NCBI GenBank assembly: GCA_001823505.1
Contig: MHUS01000004.1
Span: forward strand, 2,993 to 13,677
Origin: Candidatus Yonathbacteria bacterium RIFCSPHIGHO2_01_FULL_51_10
GTDB lineage: Bacteria > Patescibacteriota > Minisyncoccia > Phycocordibacterales > UBA1539_B
Direction of reading: 5' to 3'
DNA: 10,685 bases
Program-made: the position numbers and the translations under genes
Shown: piece by piece, positions 1 through 6,214 of the stretch
How positions within the stretch are numbered: position 1 is the stretch's first letter
Layout: the number at the start of each line of letters is the position of its first letter
Notes under the pieces: generated by a model
What the model was told of the DNA's origin: nothing
The model's database searches: none
Seen by the model: only the letters and a program-made list of their open reading frames with translations

Positions 1-1
1 G

Positions 2-1321
2 GATCCTTCCGTGAAGTCCTTTTGGGTTGATGAGTTCGCCAAGTACACCGATCGCTACACACAAGACGCAACGCCGGCTATCCAAAACAAAGTCGGACAA
101 TTTACGTCCAACCCGCTCATTCGCAATATCGTCGGCCAGCCGAAGTCGTCGTTTGATATCCGAAAAATGATGGATGAGCGAAAGATCCTCATCATCAACC
201 TCTCAAAAGGGCTCGTGGGAGAAGGGAACGCGAATCTCTTGGGGAGCATGCTCATCACCAAGATCTATCTTGCGGCGATGTCGCGCGCCGATGTGCCCGA
301 AGCGATTATGCGCACGCTCCCCAATTTCTACCTCTACGTGGACGAGTTTCAGTCATTCGCCAATGAATCATTTGCTGACATTCTCTCTGAGGCGCGTAAA
401 TACAAACTGAATCTCACCATGGCGCACCAGTACATCGAGCAGATGTCGGATGAGGTGCGCGCGGCGGTGTTCGGCAACGTCGGGACCATGGTGATGTTTC
501 GTGTCGGCGCGTACGATGCCGAAGTGCTCGAGAAGGAGTTTGCCCCGGTGTTTACGGCTGAGGATATGGTGAACCTTGGCTTCACGCAGATCTATCTTAA
601 GCTCATGATTGATGGTGTATCCTCGCACCCATTCTCCGCCACGACGTTGGGGCCGATCAAGCCACCCGAGCATTCGCGACGGATGGAGGTCATTGCATCA
701 TCACAAAAGAATTACGCGAAACCGCGCGCGGCGGTTGAACAGGCGATCAATACTTGGTACGAGACCGGAGGGGAGGCGGCAAGTGAGAGTTTGAATACTG
801 CCACCCCTGAGCCCATGCCAACTCCTCCGAGGTCTACCGTCGCGCCCCGAGAAGAGAGGGTGGAGAGAGTTGAGATGCGAGCGCCGGCTCGGGAGACGGC
901 TCGACCACCACGAGCCGCAGATACGAGTCACGGTGCTTCTCCTGTGACCGACAGGCGCGATGTGGGGAGCGACCGGCGGCATTTGCCGCGTCGCGATGAC
1001 ACTCATACGCCCACGCCGCACGCAGAGCGTCCCCAGTCGATGCACCTCACTGCACTCAACGATCGGCGTGCCGTGAGCAGGGGAAGGCCGGAACCGCCGC
1101 CGCTTACCTCCAATCACAAAGACGCGCTCAAGGATGCTCTTTCCGCGGTACTCAAGAGAGAAGCTCCGCAAGCTGCTACAAAAACACAGGACAAGCCGAC
1201 GCTGCCCCCAGCGCCAGCAGCTTCATCGCAGCAGAAAAAACAATTTACCCACGGTACGCCGCCACCTACTGAAGTGCCCGAAGACGTTCTTCGTAGCATT
1301 CTTGATATCAATGAAACGTAA
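2..1321 (+). CDS. VirD4/TraG-like coupling ATPase, C-terminal part (5' end outside window)
   Basis: The frame is open from base 2, before the first possible start (GTG at 11), so this is the 3' part of a longer gene. Residues are numbered from that GTG. About 1-215 are the C-terminal half of an ATPase of the VirD4/TraG/HerA type: a Walker B strand with acidic pair D111-E112 (LYVDEFQSFA), then an AHQ motif at 138-140 and a FGNVGT segment at 154-159. Walker A would lie upstream and is not visible. Such proteins form hexameric membrane-associated pumps that move DNA during conjugation or DNA transfer. Residues about 252-436 are a low-complexity tail rich in Pro, Arg, Thr and Ala, with no recognisable domain and probably disordered. 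The stop overlaps the next gene's start by 11 bases, suggesting co-transcription. Family assignment is firm; the specific role (DNA export, uptake or chromosome pumping) is inference. Confidence 0.85.
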   Translation, partial: DPSVKSFWVDEFAKYTDRYTQDATPAIQNKVGQFTSNPLIRNIVGQPKSSFDIRKMMDERKILIINLSKGLVGEGNANLLGSMLITKIYLAAMSRADVPEAIMRTLPNFYLYVDEFQSFANESFADILSEARKYKLNLTMAHQYIEQMSDEVRAAVFGNVGTMVMFRVGAYDAEVLEKEFAPVFTAEDMVNLGFTQIYLKLMIDGVSSHPFSATTLGPIKPPEHSRRMEVIASSQKNYAKPRAAVEQAINTWYETGGEAASESLNTATPEPMPTPPRSTVAPREERVERVEMRAPARETARPPRAADTSHGASPVTDRRDVGSDRRHLPRRDDTHTPTPHAERPQSMHLTALNDRRAVSRGRPEPPPLTSNHKDALKDALSAVLKREAPQAATKTQDKPTLPPAPAASSQQKKQFTHGTPPPTEVPEDVLRSILDINET

Positions 1322-2777
1322 TCTTCCCATGTTCGCAGGTACGGTGCTTGCCGGTGTGTTTGTTGCACACGCTGCGCAGGCCGCGGTGGTCATCAGTGAG
1401 ATCATGTACGATCTTAAGGATGGCGGTGACACTGGGCGGGAATGGGTTGAAGTATCAAATATTGGCAGCGCGGGTGTTGATATCTCCGCGTGGAGGTTTG
1501 CGGAAGCCGATACGAACCACAAACTTACTATTGTGCAGGGAGACTCAGTACTCCCCGGCGGCGGCTTGGCCATCATTGCCGATGATCCGACAAATTTTCT
1601 TGTAGACAACCCCGGTTTCTCCGGAGCACTTTTTGATAGTTCGTTCTCGCTCCTTAATACGGGCGAGACCCTCACGCTCCGTGATGAGAATTTGACTGAC
1701 ATTGACGCGGTGACCTATACTTCCACGCAAGGTGGCTCAGGTGACGGGAATTCGCTCCAGCTGGGCAATGGCGTATGGCAGGGGGCCCTTCCTACCCCGG
1801 GAGGAGTAAATGCCGCCAGCGGGCAAAATCAAGCCAGTGGGGACACTTCTGGCACTACTGCGCAGACGACGGCAGACCAAGGTACCACAGCTACGATCGC
1901 AAGTACCGGCAGCTCGTTTCCTGTGGAGCCCCAGATCTTTGCCGACGCGGGGTCAAAGGTTCGTACTGCGGTCGTGGGAGCGGATATGATATTTGAGGGA
2001 CGGGCGTGGGGCCTCAAACAAGAACCGATCACGAACGCACGCATGGTGTGGAACTTTGGTGACGGGGGATCCAAAGATGGACAGAGCGTCGCGCATCGAT
2101 ACATGCATCCGGGTACGTACATTGTGATACTGGACGCGTCTTCGGGGTACTATACCGCTTCGGCTCGCGTGACGGTGATCGTGGTGCCCGCGGAACTTTC
2201 CATGACTGCAGTACACCCAAGCCCGGGCGGGTTCGTTACGCTGGTCAACAATGGTAGCGCGGAGCTTGATCTCTCGGCGTGGATCTTGCGCGCTGGTGCC
2301 GCACAAATTTTTATACCCAAGCATACGCTGATCAGTGCGAAAGGCACACTGATCTTTTCTGAAGAATCAACGGGGCTTACAGTGCCCGATTCCAAAGACG
2401 TTGCGCTGTTGTATCCGAACGGAGAAGTTGCCGTTTCGTATGAGGAACCGCCACTCGGCAGGGCATCAAGCGGGGCTCTTGCAGTGCAGTCGCAACCAAC
2501 TCCAGCACCTCGTGTTGCCGGCAAGACAACGACAAGTGAATCGGTGCAGCCGATCGCGCAAGCTGCATCGGCGGTGGTGAGTGGGGTTGGATATGGCGGT
2601 AACGTCCCACTGTGGCTCTGGCTTTTGGGGGTGGCGGCGCTTGCCGTCATAGGAATCGCCGGCGCGGTTGTACTACGAAACCGTACCGAGGGCAGCGTTT
2701 CCGAAGGTACCCCCGCTGCTGAGGATTTTGAGATCATTGAGCAAATAGACAACGGGGGAAAGAAGATGCCATTTTAA
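1311..2777 (+). CDS. Exported anchored protein: lamin-tail / PKD / lamin-tail-like domains
   Basis: The frame extends further upstream, but I start at ATG 1311 because it opens a clean signal peptide: MKR, then a hydrophobic core, then a signal peptidase I site after AQA at about residue 24. The 488-residue product has a lamin-tail domain (LTD, about 26-165, opening with VVISEIMYD and containing EWVEVSN), a Ser/Thr/Gly/Gln-rich linker (about 166-203), a PKD domain (about 205-293, signature WNFGDGG at 247-253), a second, weaker LTD-like domain (about 296-380), a second linker, one membrane helix (about 433-455), and a short tail of about 33 residues. LTD and PKD are immunoglobulin-like beta-sandwich folds found on secreted bacterial proteins. 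Expected topology: domains outside, tail inside. It may bind a surface partner or nucleic acid, but no catalytic residues are seen. The gene overlaps the ATPase gene by 11 bases and lacks an evident Shine-Dalgarno sequence. Confidence 0.85.
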   Translation: MKRNLPMFAGTVLAGVFVAHAAQAAVVISEIMYDLKDGGDTGREWVEVSNIGSAGVDISAWRFAEADTNHKLTIVQGDSVLPGGGLAIIADDPTNFLVDNPGFSGALFDSSFSLLNTGETLTLRDENLTDIDAVTYTSTQGGSGDGNSLQLGNGVWQGALPTPGGVNAASGQNQASGDTSGTTAQTTADQGTTATIASTGSSFPVEPQIFADAGSKVRTAVVGADMIFEGRAWGLKQEPITNARMVWNFGDGGSKDGQSVAHRYMHPGTYIVILDASSGYYTASARVTVIVVPAELSMTAVHPSPGGFVTLVNNGSAELDLSAWILRAGAAQIFIPKHTLISAKGTLIFSEESTGLTVPDSKDVALLYPNGEVAVSYEEPPLGRASSGALAVQSQPTPAPRVAGKTTTSESVQPIAQAASAVVSGVGYGGNVPLWLWLLGVAALAVIGIAGAVVLRNRTEGSVSEGTPAAEDFEIIEQIDNGGKKMPF

Positions 2778-2796
2778 AATTCGGGAGAATCACGCT

Positions 2797-2826
2797 TTGT
2801 TTACGGGTTTACCGGTATGGTATAGT
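2797..2826 (+). promoter_or_regulatory. Candidate sigma70-type promoter with internal palindrome
   Basis: TTGTTT at 2797-2802 and TATAGT at 2821-2826 are separated by 18 bases; an alternative -35 is TTTACG at 2800-2805 with a 15-base spacer. The -10 matches the consensus at five of six positions. A perfect 8-base palindrome, TACCGGTA (2810-2817), lies in the spacer and could bind a repressor, though it is short enough to be chance. An ATG lies at 2835, eight bases after the -10, so the predicted transcript would begin at or within about two bases of that ATG. The promoter follows the end of the surface-protein gene by about 20 bases and separates it from the next gene. Confidence 0.5.
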
Positions 2827-2834
2827 AATAAGAC

Positions 2835-2873
2835 ATGTCACCATTGAACATACAAGCACACATTATCTGTTAA
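2835..2873 (+). other. Twelve-codon reading frame, likely detached 5' end of the next gene
   Basis: ATG 2835 opens a 12-codon frame (MSPLNIQAHIIC) that stops at TAA 2871-2873. It lies where a leaderless transcript from the 2821 -10 box would start. The frame of the following gene is open from 2848 and encodes, before any start codon, a basic-then-hydrophobic stretch (SVKRTLVVFVVVVII) typical of a signal anchor. Removing one base around 2860-2865 would join the two into MSPLNIQAH-LSVKRTLVVF. I infer a frameshift, either real or a sequence error. A tiny leader peptide is the alternative. Confidence 0.35.
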
Positions 2874-2898
2874 ACGCACGCTCGTCGTTTTCGTCGTT

Positions 2899-3363
2899 GT
2901 GGTGATCATCGGCGGGGACACACTATTCATTAGGGGACCTTTTTCGAAAAATAACGAGGATATGAATTCTAAAACTATACTACAGGCAGACTCTTCCAAG
3001 GACGACCCTCGGGACATCGCCTTTTTTGCTTCTGGGGATATCACGATCTACGCATCTCTTCCCATTGAAGATGTCATCGCTGTAGTTGCTGCCGCTCTAC
3101 AAATTCCACCGTTTACCTTGGACACATCAGGCCGGTGGGAAGAGGTGGAGGTCTACACTTCGCGTTGTCTCGGGCTCGAGTTTATGCTATGTACCATCAA
3201 GCCAGCAAAATATGCCGAGAGTGAGTTTGAGTATGGAGTCTCTATCTTTACGAGAACTAACTTTAAATATGACGGAACTGAGCGAGAGATCGATGTGGCA
3301 CCCTATTGTGCATATTTGCTCGGGGTTGACCAAAGATTACGGGTAACAGCAGGTCCAGCATGA
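2899..3363 (+). CDS. Small protein of unknown function, probably membrane-anchored; 5' end uncertain
   Basis: I do not recognise this family. The first start codons in frame are the paired GTGs at 2899 and 2902, giving 154 residues; ATG 2962 is a later alternative with a GAGG only two bases before it, too close for a normal Shine-Dalgarno sequence. The same frame stays open upstream to 2848 and encodes KRTLVVFVVVVII, so the native protein probably has a complete N-terminal signal anchor that the GTG start cuts in two. After the hydrophobic segment comes a polar stretch (about 16-40), then an alpha/beta-looking domain (about 41-145) with alternating strands and one helix (IEDVIAVVAAALQI, 56-69), ending LLGVDQRLRV. 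Its size and layout resemble small accessory or immunity-type proteins, but that is only a visual impression. It has its own promoter and lies between two operon-like blocks, as an inserted cargo gene might. Confidence 0.6.
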   Translation: MVIIGGDTLFIRGPFSKNNEDMNSKTILQADSSKDDPRDIAFFASGDITIYASLPIEDVIAVVAAALQIPPFTLDTSGRWEEVEVYTSRCLGLEFMLCTIKPAKYAESEFEYGVSIFTRTNFKYDGTEREIDVAPYCAYLLGVDQRLRVTAGPA

Positions 3364-3385
3364 TCCTTTGCAGACCAAGGGAATA

Positions 3386-3410
3386 ATTAGGGACAGGACA
3401 CGATTTCCCC
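3386..3410. repeat. REP/transposon-end-like sequence in the 3364-3501 spacer
   Basis: The 138-base spacer after the small gene contains GGGACAGGACACGATTTCCC (3390-3409), preceded by an A/T-rich ATTA. From memory this sequence, or its complement, is frequently seen beside REP-associated tyrosine transposase (IS200-like, Y1) genes in many bacteria. No transposase and no second copy are present in this window, so it would be a remnant or a stand-alone repeat. The outer GGGA and TCCC could pair around a 12-base loop, a weak hairpin. The rest of the spacer holds the -10 box of the following gene and nothing else I can identify; there is no convincing intrinsic terminator. Confidence 0.35.
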
Positions 3411-3488
3411 GCGATCTGCCACAATGTGAACGTCGACCCTTTTTAAATTCATAGAGCAGAATAAGTCGCAAAATAAGCTTTTTTGTTG

Positions 3489-3494
3489 TATAGT
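3489..3494 (+). promoter_or_regulatory. Candidate -10 box immediately before the epimerase-fusion gene
   Basis: TATAGT (five of six consensus positions) lies seven bases before ATG 3502, so a transcript starting at the usual distance would begin at about 3501, at the start codon itself. No good -35 is visible at 16-18 bases (best TCGCAA, 3466-3471). The same hexamer is used at 2821. There is no Shine-Dalgarno sequence between this box and the ATG. Confidence 0.45.
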
Positions 3495-3501
3495 TTGCCC
3501 C

Positions 3502-4986
3502 ATGGATTCCCATAAAGATAGTAAGCAGAAGACCATTTTGGTCACCGGCGGAGCCGGATTTATCGGCTCGCATCTTTGTGAGCGGCTTGTACAAAACCCC
3601 TCCAATCGAGTGATCTCACTCGACAATTATTTCACTGGCTCCAAAGATAATCACGTCCCTGGTGTGGAGTACCGTGAAGGTCACACAAAAGATATTGAAA
3701 GGCATGTTCCTGAAACGCCCGACATCGTGTACCACCTTGGAGAGTATTCTCGCGTGGAACAAAGTGTGCTTGAGCCGGATGTGGTGCATGACCTCAATAC
3801 GTTTGGTACGCGAGCGGTAGTAGGGTTTTGGAAAAACAAACAGTGTAAGTTGGTGTATGCCGGCAGCTCCACTAAATTTGGAGACGGCGGTGCCACGCGG
3901 GACACCTCGCCCTATGCCCGCACGAAAGCAGAAAATTCAGAGTTGGTACGAGACACGGGCGAGAGCACCAGACTCCCGTACGCCATCACGTATTTCTATA
4001 ACGTGTATGGGCCGCGTGAGCGCTCAGGTGTGTACGGTACGGTGATCGAGCACTTCAAGCGGATGTATCTCTCGGGTACGCCGTGCGCAGTGGTTGCTCC
4101 TGGCACACAGGTGCGCAATTTCACCCATGTCGGGGATATTATTGACGCGCTTATCTTGGTGGGGGATAGAGGGCAAGGAGATGAGTATGGGCTGGGGAAT
4201 GAGCGGACGTACTCTATTCTTGATGTGGCAGGAATGTTTGGTTTTAAAAAAGAAGAAATCGTGATGTTCCCTGAGCGACTTGGTAATCGGATGGTCTCGC
4301 GTATTGATACTACAAAAACACGTGCACTTGGCTGGGATGCAAAGAGAGCGCTCTCAGACTACATAGAACGTTTTACAAGTACGAATTCTCGTGGGGAGAA
4401 GCGCGAGAAGCGCGTGCTGGTCTTTTCAACCACAATGCATCCCATCGCCGGGCTTGCCGAGGATTCCTTTGCAGATCTTGCGCAGGCATTGCCAACGGTA
4501 CAGTTTGATGTAGTCACGACGCGTTTTACCAAAAGCACTCGCCGCACAGAATCACTGACACCAAACATTACTCTTTATCGTGTGGGCATTGGTGCTTCAA
4601 TTGATAAATTCCTACTCCCCACGCTGGGGTTCTTTGCCGCCCGACGCGTTGCTTCACGTCATACGCATCTTTTTGCGTGGTCGCTTATGGCAAGTTATGC
4701 AACCCTCGCAGCGGCCCTTTTCAAGCGTACAAAACGAGTGCCTCTCCTGGTAACACTTGCGGATCATAACCTCGACGACCTCTTTTTTGTGCACCGTCTC
4801 CTCCTTAAAGGGATGATATCAAGCGCCGATCAAGTATACGGTACACACGGGACACAAGAGGCGGCCGTAGCGCGTACGATAGGGAAGAGTCTTCCCCGGA
4901 ATAGTTTGGGGGAGGGGGATGCGTTTGCCAATGCTCTACGGTACGCGTACGCGGATATTATTAGGCGGAGGCAAGAAAAAGCATAA
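3502..4986 (+). CDS. NAD-dependent SDR epimerase/dehydratase fused to a partial GT-B glycosyltransferase domain
   Basis: Residues about 10-292 form an extended short-chain dehydrogenase/reductase: NAD(P)-binding GGAGFIG at 16-22, the SST region at 122-124, catalytic YxxxK as Y138-K142, the conserved YNVYGPRE at 166-173, and RNFTHVGD at 205-212. These enzymes epimerise or dehydrate NDP-sugars; the substrate cannot be told from sequence alone. After a charged linker (about 293-303, EKREKR) a second Rossmann-like domain begins (KRVLVFSTTMHP) that resembles the acceptor-binding N-terminal half of a GT4-type GT-B glycosyltransferase (about 303-462). The donor-binding half with EX7E is absent. The last helix (FANALRYAYADIIRRR, 475-490) looks like the terminal crossover helix of GT-B enzymes, as if the middle had been deleted. 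At 494 residues it is far longer than a usual SDR epimerase (about 310-340). The next gene starts five bases after its stop. Confidence 0.8.
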   Translation: MDSHKDSKQKTILVTGGAGFIGSHLCERLVQNPSNRVISLDNYFTGSKDNHVPGVEYREGHTKDIERHVPETPDIVYHLGEYSRVEQSVLEPDVVHDLNTFGTRAVVGFWKNKQCKLVYAGSSTKFGDGGATRDTSPYARTKAENSELVRDTGESTRLPYAITYFYNVYGPRERSGVYGTVIEHFKRMYLSGTPCAVVAPGTQVRNFTHVGDIIDALILVGDRGQGDEYGLGNERTYSILDVAGMFGFKKEEIVMFPERLGNRMVSRIDTTKTRALGWDAKRALSDYIERFTSTNSRGEKREKRVLVFSTTMHPIAGLAEDSFADLAQALPTVQFDVVTTRFTKSTRRTESLTPNITLYRVGIGASIDKFLLPTLGFFAARRVASRHTHLFAWSLMASYATLAAALFKRTKRVPLLVTLADHNLDDLFFVHRLLLKGMISSADQVYGTHGTQEAAVARTIGKSLPRNSLGEGDAFANALRYAYADIIRRRQEKA

Positions 4987-4991
4987 ATAAT

Positions 4992-6206
4992 ATGAAAAGA
5001 ATTCTTATTTTCTCCCTCGGGTACTATCCAAATCTGATCGGCGGAGCAGAAGTAGCAGTAAAAGAGATCACGGACCGCATTGATCCATCGGAGTTTTCAT
5101 TCGATCTCGTTTGTTTGCGATTTGATAAAAATTTGCCACGCACCGAAAAGATCGGAAATGTTACGGTGCACCGAATTGGTTTTACCGCAGACAAGCCCAC
5201 GATGGCGGACATCAAGAAGATGCCACTTCATCTCAACAAGTTCCTGTTTCAGTTTCTCGCCGCATGGAAAGCACACCGACTCCATAAAGTGAATGAATAT
5301 GACGCGACATGGGCAATGATGGCGCACTCATGTGGCGTACCTGCGGCGATATTTAAAATGCTCCATCCTGAGGTGCCCTACCTCCTGACGCTTCAGGAAG
5401 GGGACCCGCCGGAATACATCCAGAAAAAAATGCGCCCGCTCTATCCGCTTTTTGTTCGTGCGTTCACCAAAGCGGATTTCGTGCAGACCATCTCAACTTT
5501 CCTTGCCAATTGGGCACGTGCTATGGGGTATACGGGGCTGCTTGAGGTGGTGCCAAACGCGGTGAACACGAAACATTTTTCACAGGAGTACCCTCCAGCA
5601 GAGCTTGAGGCGCTTAAGCAGAAGCTTGGGAAGAAAGAAGGAGATGTTTTCATTATCACGACATCACGGCTTGTGAAAAAGAATGCAGTTGATGATGTCA
5701 TTAAGTCACTGGCACTTCTCCCTGCTCATTTTAAGTTTCTTGTCTTGGGTATCGGTCCGGATGAGGTTGCCTTGCGGGCCCTCGCGGCAGAGAAAGGCGT
5801 CACGGAGCGCGTAATGTTTTTAGGGCAGATCGACCATAAGGAGATGCCGAAGTATTTAAAGATCTCGGATATCTTTACCCGGCCGTCGCTCTCTGAAGGG
5901 ATGGGCAATTCATTCGTGGAGGCAATGGCCGCAGAGCTTCCTGTGGTGGCAACACAAGAGGGCGGCATTGCCGATTTTCTTTTTGACCCCGAGCGTAACC
6001 CTGACAAGGCGCCGACGGGACTTGCTGTCAAACCGCGCGATCCCGAGGGCCTCGCGCGGCAATTCAAGAGGTTTTCTGATGACAAAACATTGCGCGACGA
6101 GATCGTGAAAAACGCCCGTGAGCTCGCATTCGCAAAATACGACTGGGATTTGATTGCCCGGGACATGAAGGAGAAGGTGTTTGATAAATTACTCGCTTCG
6201 CGCTAG
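4992..6206 (+). CDS. Family-4 (GT4) glycosyltransferase
   Basis: A 404-residue GT-B fold retaining glycosyltransferase that moves a sugar from an NDP-sugar (sometimes GDP-mannose) to a lipid- or glycan-linked acceptor at the cytoplasmic face of the membrane. The N-terminal domain (about 1-190) opens with KRILIFSLGYYPNLIGGAE, the glycine-rich loop typical of GT4. The hinge reads VVPNAVNTKHF (186-196). The C-terminal donor-binding domain starts at FIITTSRLVKKN (220-231) and carries EX7E as E302/E310 in SEGMGNSFVEAMA, followed by PVVATQEGGIADFL. Length and motifs are normal, so it should be active. ATG 4992 lies five bases after the previous stop. A GGAGG lies about 20 bases upstream, too far to be an ordinary ribosome binding site. 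Donor and acceptor are unknown; context says surface glycan assembly. Confidence 0.9.
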   Translation: MKRILIFSLGYYPNLIGGAEVAVKEITDRIDPSEFSFDLVCLRFDKNLPRTEKIGNVTVHRIGFTADKPTMADIKKMPLHLNKFLFQFLAAWKAHRLHKVNEYDATWAMMAHSCGVPAAIFKMLHPEVPYLLTLQEGDPPEYIQKKMRPLYPLFVRAFTKADFVQTISTFLANWARAMGYTGLLEVVPNAVNTKHFSQEYPPAELEALKQKLGKKEGDVFIITTSRLVKKNAVDDVIKSLALLPAHFKFLVLGIGPDEVALRALAAEKGVTERVMFLGQIDHKEMPKYLKISDIFTRPSLSEGMGNSFVEAMAAELPVVATQEGGIADFLFDPERNPDKAPTGLAVKPRDPEGLARQFKRFSDDKTLRDEIVKNARELAFAKYDWDLIARDMKEKVFDKLLASR

Positions 6207-6209
6207 TCT
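6181..6209 (+). promoter_or_regulatory. Candidate internal promoter overlapping the end of the upstream glycosyltransferase gene
   Basis: TTGATA (6181-6186) and TAGTCT (6204-6209) are separated by exactly 17 bases. The -35 is good; the -10 is weak (three of six consensus positions). The upstream gene's TAG stop (6204-6206) forms the first half of the -10. The next ATG (6215) follows after five bases, so a transcript from here would start at the ATG and be leaderless. It would be a secondary promoter within the operon. Confidence 0.35.
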
Positions 6210-6214
6210 GGTGT

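Noticed and set aside
1..6. GGATCC at the first bases, a possible cloning junction
   Set aside because: The site is in frame with the ATPase coding sequence, and another GGATCC occurs naturally near 2068; nothing vector-like is seen.
701..1171. Long minus-strand frame (156 codons) opposite the ATPase tail
   Set aside because: Arg/Ser-rich composition is what the complement of a GC-rich low-complexity coding region gives; no motif is visible.
1134..1310. Upstream extension of the surface-protein reading frame to ATG 1134
   Set aside because: The extra 59 residues are Arg/Lys/Gln-rich, lie wholly within the ATPase gene in another frame, and would bury the signal peptide that begins at ATG 1311.
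2150..2752. Minus-strand frame of 200 codons opposite the surface-protein gene
   Set aside because: Ser/Thr/Ala-rich shadow of a clearly coding + strand with signal peptide, PKD signature and membrane helix.
3337..3626. Two minus-strand open frames across the spacer and the start of the epimerase gene
   Set aside because: They overlap a well-supported gene on the + strand, have no recognisable domain, and include the translated repeat-like spacer sequence.
4941..4950. Ten-base palindrome GTACGCGTAC in the fusion gene
   Set aside because: GTAC and CGCG are frequent in this sequence; with no second copy or regulatory position it looks like chance in coding DNA.
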